41,821 nucleotides of DNA, taken from CAYYMD01 sp964480425. Its GTDB lineage: Bacteria; Planctomycetota; Phycisphaerae; SM23-33. Position numbers and translations under genes: made by a program. The stretch covers positions 1 through 41,821 of the forward strand of contig CAYZPY010000005.1 of NCBI GenBank assembly GCA_964480425.1, in the 5' to 3' direction. Below the pieces are notes generated by a model. That model was given only the letters and a program-made list of their open reading frames with translations. It made no database searches and was not told the origin of the DNA. Shown here in pieces: positions 15,494-23,409 of the stretch (positions are counted from its first letter, which is position 1; each line of letters begins with the position of its first letter).

Positions 15494-17020
15494 TCAGTCC
15501 CACGGGTACGAGCGGGCCACGGGCCCGTCGCCGCGCTTTTTGCGCTTTTGAATCAATTCCTCGTCCGATACGCCGCGGAACTTCCGCCGGGCGTGGACGA
15601 ACAGTTCGTAGGTTTTGGGATTTATCTTTCCGCTTTCCCACATGATAAGGCACGGGGTGGTGGTTACGTGGTTCTCGCGGGCTTCGTTGAGTTTGGCCAG
15701 CCATTGTTCCTTTGAGAACATGGGCGGTTTGATCTTGCCGCGATTGTCCCTGTTGACGCCCCATCCGGAGCCCTCTAAGGGAAACGCCCCGCCGGCGATC
15801 AGGCCCTTGTGGGGACCTTCCTGATAGATGCAGTGTTCGTTTACCTTCCATCGCGGGTCGGTGCGTTTTCCGCCCTCGGCCTGCGATATTTCCTGAAAGT
15901 CGGTGAGCCGCCCGTACCGCCAGGGGTTGTAGTCCATGATGCGTTCGGGATTGCCCGTCTTGAGCGCCCAGCCGAACGCATCGTACGGTCCGGGGTAGTA
16001 GTGCCGCCCGCCGTCAATTCCCCATCCGTGAAGTTTGTCGCCGTATCTTTCGCCCATCTCGGTGACTATGCGGACGAAATTGTCGTACCACTTGTTCTTG
16101 TCGATGTTGTTATTTTCGTCGCGGGCGTAGGCGTTCCACCACCGGCCGTCGGAGTGTCCGGGGTGAAAGTAAAATATCAGTTTGATGTCTCGCTTCGCCA
16201 GAGCGTCGGCGATTTCGCCCAGCAGGTCGCGCTTCGAGGTGAAGCCGGGCTTGATTTTGTCTCGGGCCTTTATCGGCGCGGGCATGTGCTGCCCGCCGTG
16301 GGTCACCGACCATGTAATCCATCCGGCGCCCATCTCTTCCATGAGGTCTGCGAACAACTCGACGTCGAAGTTGTTAATCGGCTCGGGCCAGGGCGCCTTT
16401 TCGCCCTTCTGAGGCCAGGTCCACCCGCCCCACTGGAACATAATCCCGTAGGTGCGTTTGCACATCCAGGAGGTGTCGCCTCGGAACTTCTCCACGCGCT
16501 TGAGGTAAGCGTCGTAGTGGTCCTTGTCTATCAGTTCCAGACCGAGGATATGCCCCTCGCGGATGGTGATGGAACTTTTCCCGGGAGGGATTTTGAGCGT
16601 TTCTTCGGTTTTGCCCCGTAATTTGAACGGACCCATCCTGACGTTGTTCTTCGGGCCGTAAATGGTCCATTCCTGCGTCCGCAGGTAACGCCCGCCCGCA
16701 AGGGCGCGGACGATAAACTCGTGCGGCTTGTCCGACTGAATGTGCCAGGTGGCCGAGGCGTTTTTGCCTTGAATGGCCAGTCCGGTGTTCTTGAATCCGC
16801 TGCGCTTCACGTCACCTTGGGTCTTGGCCCACTGGTATCCCAGGTAAGTTATTTTCGGCCCGGGACGCACCGGGATTGTGTCGCCGGGCTTGAGGTTCCA
16901 GTCGTACTTCAGGTCCGGATGATCGGGCGTGATTTTCGGATTTGCGGCTTCATCCGCGAGACATCCGCCGTTAAGCATCACTATTGTTACGGCAATTAAG
17001 AAGTTTGTGCTGAATTTCAT
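15494..17020 (-). CDS. Secreted GH29-like hydrolase paralogue A3
   Basis: The 508-residue protein has a signal peptide (about 1-22), a beta-sandwich-like region (about 38-165) and the family barrel. Landmarks are RTYGIMFQWGGW (189-200), GAGWITWSVT (231-240), YFHPGH (284-289), LHGWGIDGGRHYYP (330-343, candidate nucleophile D336) and QAEGG (E382, candidate acid/base). Residues 301-309 (DENNNIDKN) form an acidic insertion, possibly a metal site, also present in A4 as GEDGKIDRN. The C-terminus (FRGVSDEELIQKRKKRGD) is nearly identical to that of A4, and the DNA encoding it is identical over 92 nt although the rest of the genes has diverged. The fucose-binding histidines of GH29 are not conserved. 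Confidence 0.7.
   Translation of the reverse strand: MKFSTNFLIAVTIVMLNGGCLADEAANPKITPDHPDLKYDWNLKPGDTIPVRPGPKITYLGYQWAKTQGDVKRSGFKNTGLAIQGKNASATWHIQSDKPHEFIVRALAGGRYLRTQEWTIYGPKNNVRMGPFKLRGKTEETLKIPPGKSSITIREGHILGLELIDKDHYDAYLKRVEKFRGDTSWMCKRTYGIMFQWGGWTWPQKGEKAPWPEPINNFDVELFADLMEEMGAGWITWSVTHGGQHMPAPIKARDKIKPGFTSKRDLLGEIADALAKRDIKLIFYFHPGHSDGRWWNAYARDENNNIDKNKWYDNFVRIVTEMGERYGDKLHGWGIDGGRHYYPGPYDAFGWALKTGNPERIMDYNPWRYGRLTDFQEISQAEGGKRTDPRWKVNEHCIYQEGPHKGLIAGGAFPLEGSGWGVNRDNRGKIKPPMFSKEQWLAKLNEARENHVTTTPCLIMWESGKINPKTYELFVHARRKFRGVSDEELIQKRKKRGDGPVARSYPWD
15537..15628 (+). repeat. 92-nt perfect direct repeat, copy 1 (in hydrolase A3)
   Basis: These 92 nt are identical, base for base, to 20293-20384 at an offset of 4,756. 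Both copies encode the C-terminal region of GH29-like paralogues (KTYELFVHARRKFRGVSDEE and the next residues). Mismatches appear immediately at both ends (C/T and T/G). Confidence 0.95.
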
Positions 17021-17081
17021 CTTTTATCCTTTTTGTTGTGTGTTCGACGTTTACGTATACCCCAAGGTTTACTTCTATTAC

Positions 17082-20000
17082 TCACTTTCCCACACACGTG
17101 ATTGATCCATCTTTGAGCGCGACGTACAGGCGGCCGCGGGCTGCGATAAGCCCGTCGAAAATCGGCGGGGACGTCAGTCTGATTTTGGTGCGTGCCGTGC
17201 CGTCGGAAGTGTTGACACCCCACAACAGGCCGCCTTTTTCGCCCTCCCAGGCCGCTTGCGCCTCATCCGCGTTTTGCAGATGTATCGCGCTCTTTGGGGA
17301 CGGACGGGCTACGTCCGGAATGCCGGCGACAAACAGGGTTTCCTCGGCAAGCGCCATCGCGCGCACGATAATCGGATGCCTCTTTATCCAGCGATAGCCC
17401 AGTTTTGGGCAGTACTTATGCCCCCAGTTCGGCTTGCTTTCGCCGCCTTTTCCGTGCTTATAGAGTTTTTCGCCGTCGGAGTTGACTACGTTCCCATCGC
17501 CTTTGCGGTTGTGGGCGTAGAGGCGATAGAAATCGCCGAGCGACCACTGCAAATTGTTTCCGCCCTTGTACCTGTCCCTGCCGTAGCCGTAGATGTCCTC
17601 GTCGTCGAAGACCATGATGCGTCCGGCGGGAGCCCGGCGTCCTGCACCGGCCCAGCCCTGCCATCCCTGCCCGACGTCCGATCCATAGGACCAGTATGTG
17701 CGGACAAACCACTCGGTCCCCAGATACTCGTATGGGGAAAACAGGTGATCGGCGCTGCGATTGAGCGGTTTGCAGTCGAAGTCGAATCGGTGCTGGCGAA
17801 TGTATACGCCGTCTTCATTGGCGCTGAGGATGTCGGTAAGCAGACCCGGCATGAAGTCGTCGCCGAATGGCTCTCTGCCGGTGTGTGGATCGCGATGACA
17901 GACCTTTTCTTTAGCCAGAATTTTGCCGGTCTGCGGGTCGAGGCAATAGAGCAGCACCCCGCCGTCGAGGTATGACGAGCGTCCCGCGGCGGCGTAGAGT
18001 TTGCCTTTGTAGATGACCACGCTTCCGTTGACAGGCCAGGACGACGCCAGGCGCCCGTCGTCGCCGATCATCCACCGTTGCGGCGCCGCCAGAAACCGCC
18101 ACGCCAAAGCGCCGTCGCCGGCGCGCAGGCAATATATATTTCCGTCGTAACTGCCGAAGTAAACCTTGCCTTCGTATATCGTGGGGGGCGAATCAATTTT
18201 GCCCCCGGCCGTGAAACGCCAGAGCACCTCGCCTTCGCCGGCGTCTATCGCGTAGACGGTGTATTCGTTTTTGGCGGCGACGAAAAGTTTGCCGTATGCC
18301 GCCGCCGACGGCGTCAGTTCGGCGTCCAGTTCGAGCGTCCATTTTTCGGACGTTGCGGATATGGCGGTATCTACACTGCCGCTTCGGGCGGCGTCGCCGC
18401 GGTAGGTGGGCCAGTCGTCGTCCTGTGTCGGCTTGTCGAACCTGTCGTCGTAGGCCGGTCCCTTGACCAGCCGCCTGTTATCCGGGACCGGGGTCAAAGG
18501 TTTTTGCCGCTTGTGATAAAGCGCGTACATGCCGTTCAACTTGGAGTTGACCTGGCAGGTGCACGGGTCCGGCGGTTTGTATAACAGACCGTTGGCCGGC
18601 ATTACGCCGTATTGACACGTGCCGCGGACAAAATCGTTTCGGTTCACGTCGTTGTTCCTGATGTCGATGAATTCGGCGCCGGTGCGGCCAACTATGATGT
18701 ATTTCTCCGTGGCCTTGTCGCGGTAACAGCGATGATGACCCATCCGCTGCTTCGTAAACGCTCTGGTGGTGTCGATTTTGCGTTTTGGTTCGCCGGTGGC
18801 CGGGTCGTATCCGGTGTGGTAATCCGGATCGTTGCGCTTGTTGTTTTTACCGGTCCACAGCAGGTTGTCGGCGATGAATATGTCCGGCGGGTTGAAGAAA
18901 TTGAACGCCGTTTTCGTTTCCCATTTTTTCTCACCTGTGGCGGCGTCGAAGGCCTGTAATCTGACCCCGTCGCCGACGTACACCAATCCGTTTTTAATAA
19001 CGGCCGTCGTGCTTACCCAGGAATGCTTGCTCACCTTCGCCTCCACAGGCGTTTGCCAGGATTTTTCGCCCGTGTCGAAATCGAAGGCCATCAGTTTTTC
19101 TTCCGTTTGTATTATTAAATGCTCGCCGTCGGTGCACATTGACGGAAACGCCGGCGCCGGAAGCGGAATCCGCCAGTCGATTTTGTGGGTCTTTAAATTG
19201 ACGGCCTCCAGTTGATGGTCGCCCGGCTTGTAGTTTTTGTACCGTTGCTTAATCATGGAGACCTGCCCGGCCTCTTTCATGTTCTTGTCCACGTAGGCGA
19301 TCAGTTTATCGCGGCAGACAATTAGGTCGCGGGTGTACGTGGTTTCTTCGAGCGTGGCCAGTATCTCGCCGGTGTCGCCGTCCAGGACGGTCACCGGCGC
19401 GAAGTACCCCAGCGTGACGTACAACCTGCCGCCGTAGGCGACCATCCGCCGCAGCGAACTTGCAGGTGCGTGGCGAAACTTGCGAAACTGGTCCACGAAG
19501 CCGGACATCGGCCTCTTCCACAACAGCGTTCCGTTGAACGCATCGCGCGCCTCCACGACCCACCTGGACGGTAATCGTATTGAAGCACGCAGTCCCTCGT
19601 CGAGGATGTGGTAGATTTTACCGTCCTCGGTGACGTAATTGCTCACGCTGGCGATTGTCCTGTGTGCGCGAATCCACTTCGGGGGCGCCTTCCACTGAAT
19701 ATGGCGCGGCGGGCCGACGTGTGTATCCTCGGCCACGGCGTTGCCGTCGGGTCCGTGGAGAAAGTGGGTCCATTCGTCCATGTCTTCGGGATACGGCTTT
19801 TTATACTCGACCTTCCGTCCGGATATCACAACACCCCGCGGCGCCAGCACGCGATTGATCTCCTCCCGCGAGACGTCGGCGTCTTCCTTGACTATCAGCA
19901 CATTTACAATGTTATCGCCGTAAGGCAGCCGACCTTTATCGTAGAGAACGGCGGACACCTCGCCGCTGAGTTCTTCGCCGGCCAGGTATTTTCGTATTCG

Positions 20001-20228
20001 CCCCAGCGATTCTTCGTTCGTCGTTACGCCCTGCACTATAAAACGTTCGTTGACCCGCAAGCAGGCAAGTTCCTCGCCGTCGTCGCATCCGACAAGGACG
20101 ATCACCCCGCCTTTGAAGCCGGATTCATTCACGGCCCGAACGAGTTCGGCCTGACCCGCCGCGCGGAGCACCGTCATATGCAGCAGCAACGCCGGTATCA
20201 GTATTGAAAGCAGGGTGGTTTTTTTCAT
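17082..20228 (-). CDS. Giant secreted PQQ-type beta-propeller protein with methyltransferase-like N-terminal region
   Basis: The 1048-residue protein has a signal peptide (about 1-25) and many beta-propeller repeats of the PQQ/BamB type: GKIYHILDEG, GRLYVTLGYFAP, GLVYVGDGVRLQAFDAATGE, LLYCLDPQTGKIL and others. A second propeller block starts after WPTYRGDAARSG (about 610). Before the propeller, residues 28-140 look like a degenerate SAM-methyltransferase fold: VIVLVGCDDGEEL resembles motif I and INRVLAPRGVVI resembles the later strand. Then comes DMDEWTHFLHGPDGNAVAED, a segment I associate with planctomycete propeller proteins. True quinoprotein dehydrogenase activity cannot be asserted. The gene sits between the A3 and A4 hydrolase genes; a cell-surface glycan-binding or oxidising role is inference. 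Confidence 0.75.
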   Translation of the reverse strand: MKKTTLLSILIPALLLHMTVLRAAGQAELVRAVNESGFKGGVIVLVGCDDGEELACLRVNERFIVQGVTTNEESLGRIRKYLAGEELSGEVSAVLYDKGRLPYGDNIVNVLIVKEDADVSREEINRVLAPRGVVISGRKVEYKKPYPEDMDEWTHFLHGPDGNAVAEDTHVGPPRHIQWKAPPKWIRAHRTIASVSNYVTEDGKIYHILDEGLRASIRLPSRWVVEARDAFNGTLLWKRPMSGFVDQFRKFRHAPASSLRRMVAYGGRLYVTLGYFAPVTVLDGDTGEILATLEETTYTRDLIVCRDKLIAYVDKNMKEAGQVSMIKQRYKNYKPGDHQLEAVNLKTHKIDWRIPLPAPAFPSMCTDGEHLIIQTEEKLMAFDFDTGEKSWQTPVEAKVSKHSWVSTTAVIKNGLVYVGDGVRLQAFDAATGEKKWETKTAFNFFNPPDIFIADNLLWTGKNNKRNDPDYHTGYDPATGEPKRKIDTTRAFTKQRMGHHRCYRDKATEKYIIVGRTGAEFIDIRNNDVNRNDFVRGTCQYGVMPANGLLYKPPDPCTCQVNSKLNGMYALYHKRQKPLTPVPDNRRLVKGPAYDDRFDKPTQDDDWPTYRGDAARSGSVDTAISATSEKWTLELDAELTPSAAAYGKLFVAAKNEYTVYAIDAGEGEVLWRFTAGGKIDSPPTIYEGKVYFGSYDGNIYCLRAGDGALAWRFLAAPQRWMIGDDGRLASSWPVNGSVVIYKGKLYAAAGRSSYLDGGVLLYCLDPQTGKILAKEKVCHRDPHTGREPFGDDFMPGLLTDILSANEDGVYIRQHRFDFDCKPLNRSADHLFSPYEYLGTEWFVRTYWSYGSDVGQGWQGWAGAGRRAPAGRIMVFDDEDIYGYGRDRYKGGNNLQWSLGDFYRLYAHNRKGDGNVVNSDGEKLYKHGKGGESKPNWGHKYCPKLGYRWIKRHPIIVRAMALAEETLFVAGIPDVARPSPKSAIHLQNADEAQAAWEGEKGGLLWGVNTSDGTARTKIRLTSPPIFDGLIAARGRLYVALKDGSITCVGK

Positions 20229-20246
20229 TTTTGCTTCGTGCTCGTT

Positions 20247-21764
20247 TTAGTTTTTCCAGATGTAGGAATCGGCGGTGGGCTCGTCGCCGCGTTTTTTGCG
20301 CTTTTGAATCAATTCCTCGTCCGATACGCCGCGGAACTTCCGCCGGGCGTGGACGAACAGTTCGTAGGTTTTGGGATTTATCTTGCCGCTTTCCCACATG
20401 CAGATACACGGCGTCAGCGTGGTGTGGTTCTTGCGGGCGGTGTTCAATTTTTCAACCCACTGCTGAGGGGACATTTTGGGGTCCTTGATTTTCCAGTTCT
20501 TTTCCTTGACGCCCCAGCCGGAGCGCTCCGGAAGGAAGCACCCGCCGGCGATGAGTCCCTTGTATGGTCCCTCCTGGTAAATGCCGTGCTCGTTGACCGG
20601 CCAGGATGGTTTTGCCGGGGCGCCGTGCTCTGCCTGGGTCAGTTCGGCGAAGTCGGTCAGGCGGGCCAGACGCCACGGGTTATACTCGACGTACCGGTCG
20701 GGGTTTCCGGTCTTTGCGGCCCATCCGAGTTCCTCGAACGGCGCGGGATAGTAATGCCGTCCGTCGTCGAAGCCCCAGCCGTTGAGTTTCTTTCCGTATC
20801 TTTCGCCCATTTCGCCGACCACTCGGACGAAATTCCTGAACCACTTGTTTCTGTCGATTTTTCCGTCCTCGCCCAGTGCGTAGACCTTCCAGAACTCGCC
20901 GGTGGAGTGCCCGGGGTGGTAATAGAACATGAGTTTTATGTCGCGCTTGTGCAGCGCGTCGGCGATTTCGCCCAGCAGGTCGCGATCGCAGTTGAAGCCG
21001 GGGCAAATTTCGCGCCGCGACTTTATCGGCGCCGGCATGTACTGGGTGGACCACGTAACCGACCAGACGACCCACCCGGCGCCCATCTCCTCCATCATGT
21101 TCGCCCACCGCTCGACGTCGAAGTCGTTTATCATTTCAGGCCACTTCTTCTTTTGGCCGTGCTCCGGCCAGCCCCACTGGCCCCACTGAAACATGATTCC
21201 GTACGTGCGATCGGACATCCACGTCGCCTTCGACCTGAATTTCTCCACGCGTTTGTCCAGGTCGGCAATGTCTTTTACATCCACCAGTTCCAGGGCGAAC
21301 ACCCTGCCGCTGGTGACCTCGATGGTGCTCTTTCCGGCGGGAATTTCAAGAGCGCCCTCGGCCACGCCGCGCTTCTTGCACTGGCAAACCACGGTGTTTT
21401 TGGGGCCCTTGATGGTGATGGTCTTGGGCTTGGCGCCGTACCGACCGACGGTGGCCATTACACGCACCTCGAAGCGGTGGGGTTTTTCCGCCTGGATTAC
21501 CCAACGAACAGACTTTCCGTCGCCCATGCCCCATATGCCCATCCGCTTCTGGTGGTCCACCTTGACGCCCTTGTCCGCTTCGGCGCCGTCCATGGACAAG
21601 TATGTTATCTCCCCGGGGCGGACCTTTATGGGCTTGCCGGGCGACTGGTCCCACTGGTAATCGAAGACGGGATTATCCGGCGTGATTTTGGGATAATCCT
21701 CCCCCGCCAACAGCGGCGTCGCCAATACAAAAGTTGCACAAGTCAACAAGATATAAAATCGCAT
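20247..21764 (-). CDS. Secreted GH29-like hydrolase paralogue A4
   Basis: The 505-residue protein has a signal peptide (about 1-20), a beta-sandwich-like region (about 35-165) and the family barrel. Landmarks are RTYGIMFQWGQWG (186-198), GAGWVVWSVTW (228-238), YYHPGH (281-286), LNGWGFDDGRHYYP (327-340, candidate nucleophile D333) and QAEHG (E379, candidate acid/base). It differs from the others in having DD in place of DG after the phenylalanine. AGGAG lies about 9 nt before the start codon. It is probably the best representative of the family because it matches the consensus at almost every position. Its gene follows the MFS gene and has its own possible promoter. Family membership in GH29 in the strict sense is not claimed. 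Confidence 0.7.
   Translation of the reverse strand: MRFYILLTCATFVLATPLLAGEDYPKITPDNPVFDYQWDQSPGKPIKVRPGEITYLSMDGAEADKGVKVDHQKRMGIWGMGDGKSVRWVIQAEKPHRFEVRVMATVGRYGAKPKTITIKGPKNTVVCQCKKRGVAEGALEIPAGKSTIEVTSGRVFALELVDVKDIADLDKRVEKFRSKATWMSDRTYGIMFQWGQWGWPEHGQKKKWPEMINDFDVERWANMMEEMGAGWVVWSVTWSTQYMPAPIKSRREICPGFNCDRDLLGEIADALHKRDIKLMFYYHPGHSTGEFWKVYALGEDGKIDRNKWFRNFVRVVGEMGERYGKKLNGWGFDDGRHYYPAPFEELGWAAKTGNPDRYVEYNPWRLARLTDFAELTQAEHGAPAKPSWPVNEHGIYQEGPYKGLIAGGCFLPERSGWGVKEKNWKIKDPKMSPQQWVEKLNTARKNHTTLTPCICMWESGKINPKTYELFVHARRKFRGVSDEELIQKRKKRGDEPTADSYIWKN
20293..20384 (+). repeat. 92-nt perfect direct repeat, copy 2 (in hydrolase A4)
   Basis: This copy is identical to 15537-15628. The two copies are in the same orientation and bracket the whole beta-propeller gene, so recombination between them would delete 4,756 bp and leave one hybrid hydrolase gene. 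Confidence 0.95.
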
Positions 21765-21824
21765 CGCGGGTCTCCTGAGGGTTGATTGCTAAAATATTCA
21801 ATAATGAAACAGGCAGGATGACTA

Positions 21825-21854
21825 ATTGTACCGCATAAATATATATTTACGCAA
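21825..21854 (-). promoter_or_regulatory. Possible promoter of hydrolase A4
   Basis: On the minus strand, TTGCGT (21854-21849) and TACAAT (21830-21825) are separated by 18 nt of very AT-rich sequence, about 60 nt upstream of the A4 start. The -35 is weak (3 of 6 matches). Confidence 0.35.
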
Positions 21855-21888
21855 CTTCCACCTCGGATGGCATTTGCCGACGTGATAT

Positions 21889-23253
21889 TTAATGGTATAC
21901 CTCGTGGGTTTGCTGCGTCGGGGGCGGGGGTCGGTCGGCCTTTATCGAACAGACCAGCAGCACCACCATTATACACATGCATGCGCCGACCGAAGCGCCG
22001 TAGGAGTCGGTAAACCGGTTGGACAGGGCGAAAAACAGCGGGCCTATCGCGCTGAAGAACACCACCCACCCGATGTGGTATCCGCTGACCGCCCCCAGGT
22101 GCTTTCGCCCGAACATGCGGGGCCAGGTCTGCGCCATGAGAATCCCGAACAGCCCGCCGGATATGCCCCGCCCGACTATGACCAGCCAGTAAGGCCATCC
22201 CGGTCTGAGCAACAACAATCCGCTCATCGAGACAAGCATTCCCACTATCATTGTCGTCAGCAGGTACTTGAGTTTTATGTGGTCGCTTATCCACCCCGCC
22301 AGGAAACCCACCACCGTGGCGATGAACGAAGATGGCACAAACGACACGTACGCCGCTTTTTTGCCTATGTGTCCCTCGCCGAAGACGTCCTGAACGTGAA
22401 AGGTCGCCGCCGTCAGGTAAAGCGCCTGCATGGCTATGGTCAGGTTGAATATCCAGAACGTGTATGTCCGACGGGCCTGTTTTGCGGTGAAGTCGACCGT
22501 GGGGTGATGGGGGCAGGCGTCGGGCTTGTCGGCAAAGGCGGTCCCGTCGGGCACCAGGCGGCAGGACTCGGGGTTGTCGCGATAGAATATCAGTACGAAG
22601 CTCGAGAATCCCAGCCCCACCAACGCCCCGGTGCACATCCACGTGGCGCGCCAGCCGATAAGTTCGATAACGTTGTTGAACATGTACGGCGCAAGCGAAA
22701 ACGCCGGCGGGATGAATATGCTCATGATGCCGTTGGCAAGTCCCCTGCGCCGGTCGAACCACTTCATCACCATGTTGCGGGAGACCATCGTCATCACGCC
22801 CTGTCCCACAAACCTTACCAGGAATATTCCCACGGTCACCACCACGAAAGATATGATGGTCGCGCCCGCCACGCCGAACAGGCCCGTCGGCGAGCCAAGC
22901 GCTCGGTCTATCCACGCCGCCAGGGTGTCCATTTGGCTCAGCCCCATCAGCACCGCGCCGAACACGAATGCCGACACCGCACCCATGCGCCGGGCTCCGA
23001 AGCGGTCGTACAATCGGCCCGCCCAGGGCAGCAGAAGCCCCCCGGCGCCGGTGCCGATAAAATAGGCCGTGCTAAGCGGCGTCCGCTCCAGACGCAGGGC
23101 GTCTATGAGGGATTCGGTGAAGGCCGAGAAGCCCACCGTCTGTCCCGGTATGCTCATCAGTATCCCCAGCGCCCCGCAGGCGAGGATGAACCATCCGTAA
23201 AAGAAAGGCCAGTTCGCCGGGGAAAACGGAATGTCGTCGTAACGACGCTGCAT
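21889..23253 (-). CDS. Major facilitator superfamily transporter
   Basis: The 454-residue polytopic protein has about 12 hydrophobic segments. The classic MFS loop between helices 2 and 3 is visible as GRLYDRFGARRMG, and the second half repeats it as GWISDHIKLKYLL. The N-terminus (NWPFFYGWFILACGALGILM) resembles oxalate/formate or monocarboxylate-type MFS members and not sugar-specific permeases. It is the first gene of the minus-strand glycan locus and could import the sugar or sugar acid released by the secreted hydrolases; that role is inferred from position only. The substrate is unknown. Confidence 0.85.
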   Translation of the reverse strand: MQRRYDDIPFSPANWPFFYGWFILACGALGILMSIPGQTVGFSAFTESLIDALRLERTPLSTAYFIGTGAGGLLLPWAGRLYDRFGARRMGAVSAFVFGAVLMGLSQMDTLAAWIDRALGSPTGLFGVAGATIISFVVVTVGIFLVRFVGQGVMTMVSRNMVMKWFDRRRGLANGIMSIFIPPAFSLAPYMFNNVIELIGWRATWMCTGALVGLGFSSFVLIFYRDNPESCRLVPDGTAFADKPDACPHHPTVDFTAKQARRTYTFWIFNLTIAMQALYLTAATFHVQDVFGEGHIGKKAAYVSFVPSSFIATVVGFLAGWISDHIKLKYLLTTMIVGMLVSMSGLLLLRPGWPYWLVIVGRGISGGLFGILMAQTWPRMFGRKHLGAVSGYHIGWVVFFSAIGPLFFALSNRFTDSYGASVGACMCIMVVLLVCSIKADRPPPPTQQTHEVYH

Positions 23254-23346
23254 GACGAATGTGAGAAATTACCTTATCCCCTCGCCGATGTAACGCATTC
23301 TTTGAAAATACACCCCGGGGGCGGTGGCGCCAGTGCGATAATCACA

Positions 23347-23374
23347 CAGCCCGCAGATATCCGTCTGCGGGCTG
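23347..23374. terminator. Strong hairpin downstream of ilvD
   Basis: An 11-bp perfect stem (CAGCCCGCAGA 23347-23357 with TCTGCGGGCTG 23364-23374) and a 6-nt loop lie 36 nt past the ilvD stop. The T-rich side (GAGTTTTGTT) is on the plus strand, so on the minus strand the hairpin follows an A-rich stretch; it may act in both directions. Confidence 0.6.
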
Positions 23375-23409
23375 CGGAGTTTTGTTGCGTTATTGTCCGT
23401 CGATGCTGA

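Noticed and set aside
13545..15551. 668-codon plus-strand open frame antisense to the beta-helix gene
   Set aside because: It lies entirely opposite a gene with a signal peptide and clear family motifs, shows no recognisable domain and has an Arg/Val/His-rich composition typical of antisense frames in high-GC DNA. The same holds for the long plus-strand frames at 10014-11570, 11719-13131, 20238-21785, 21892-23409 and 23422-24630.
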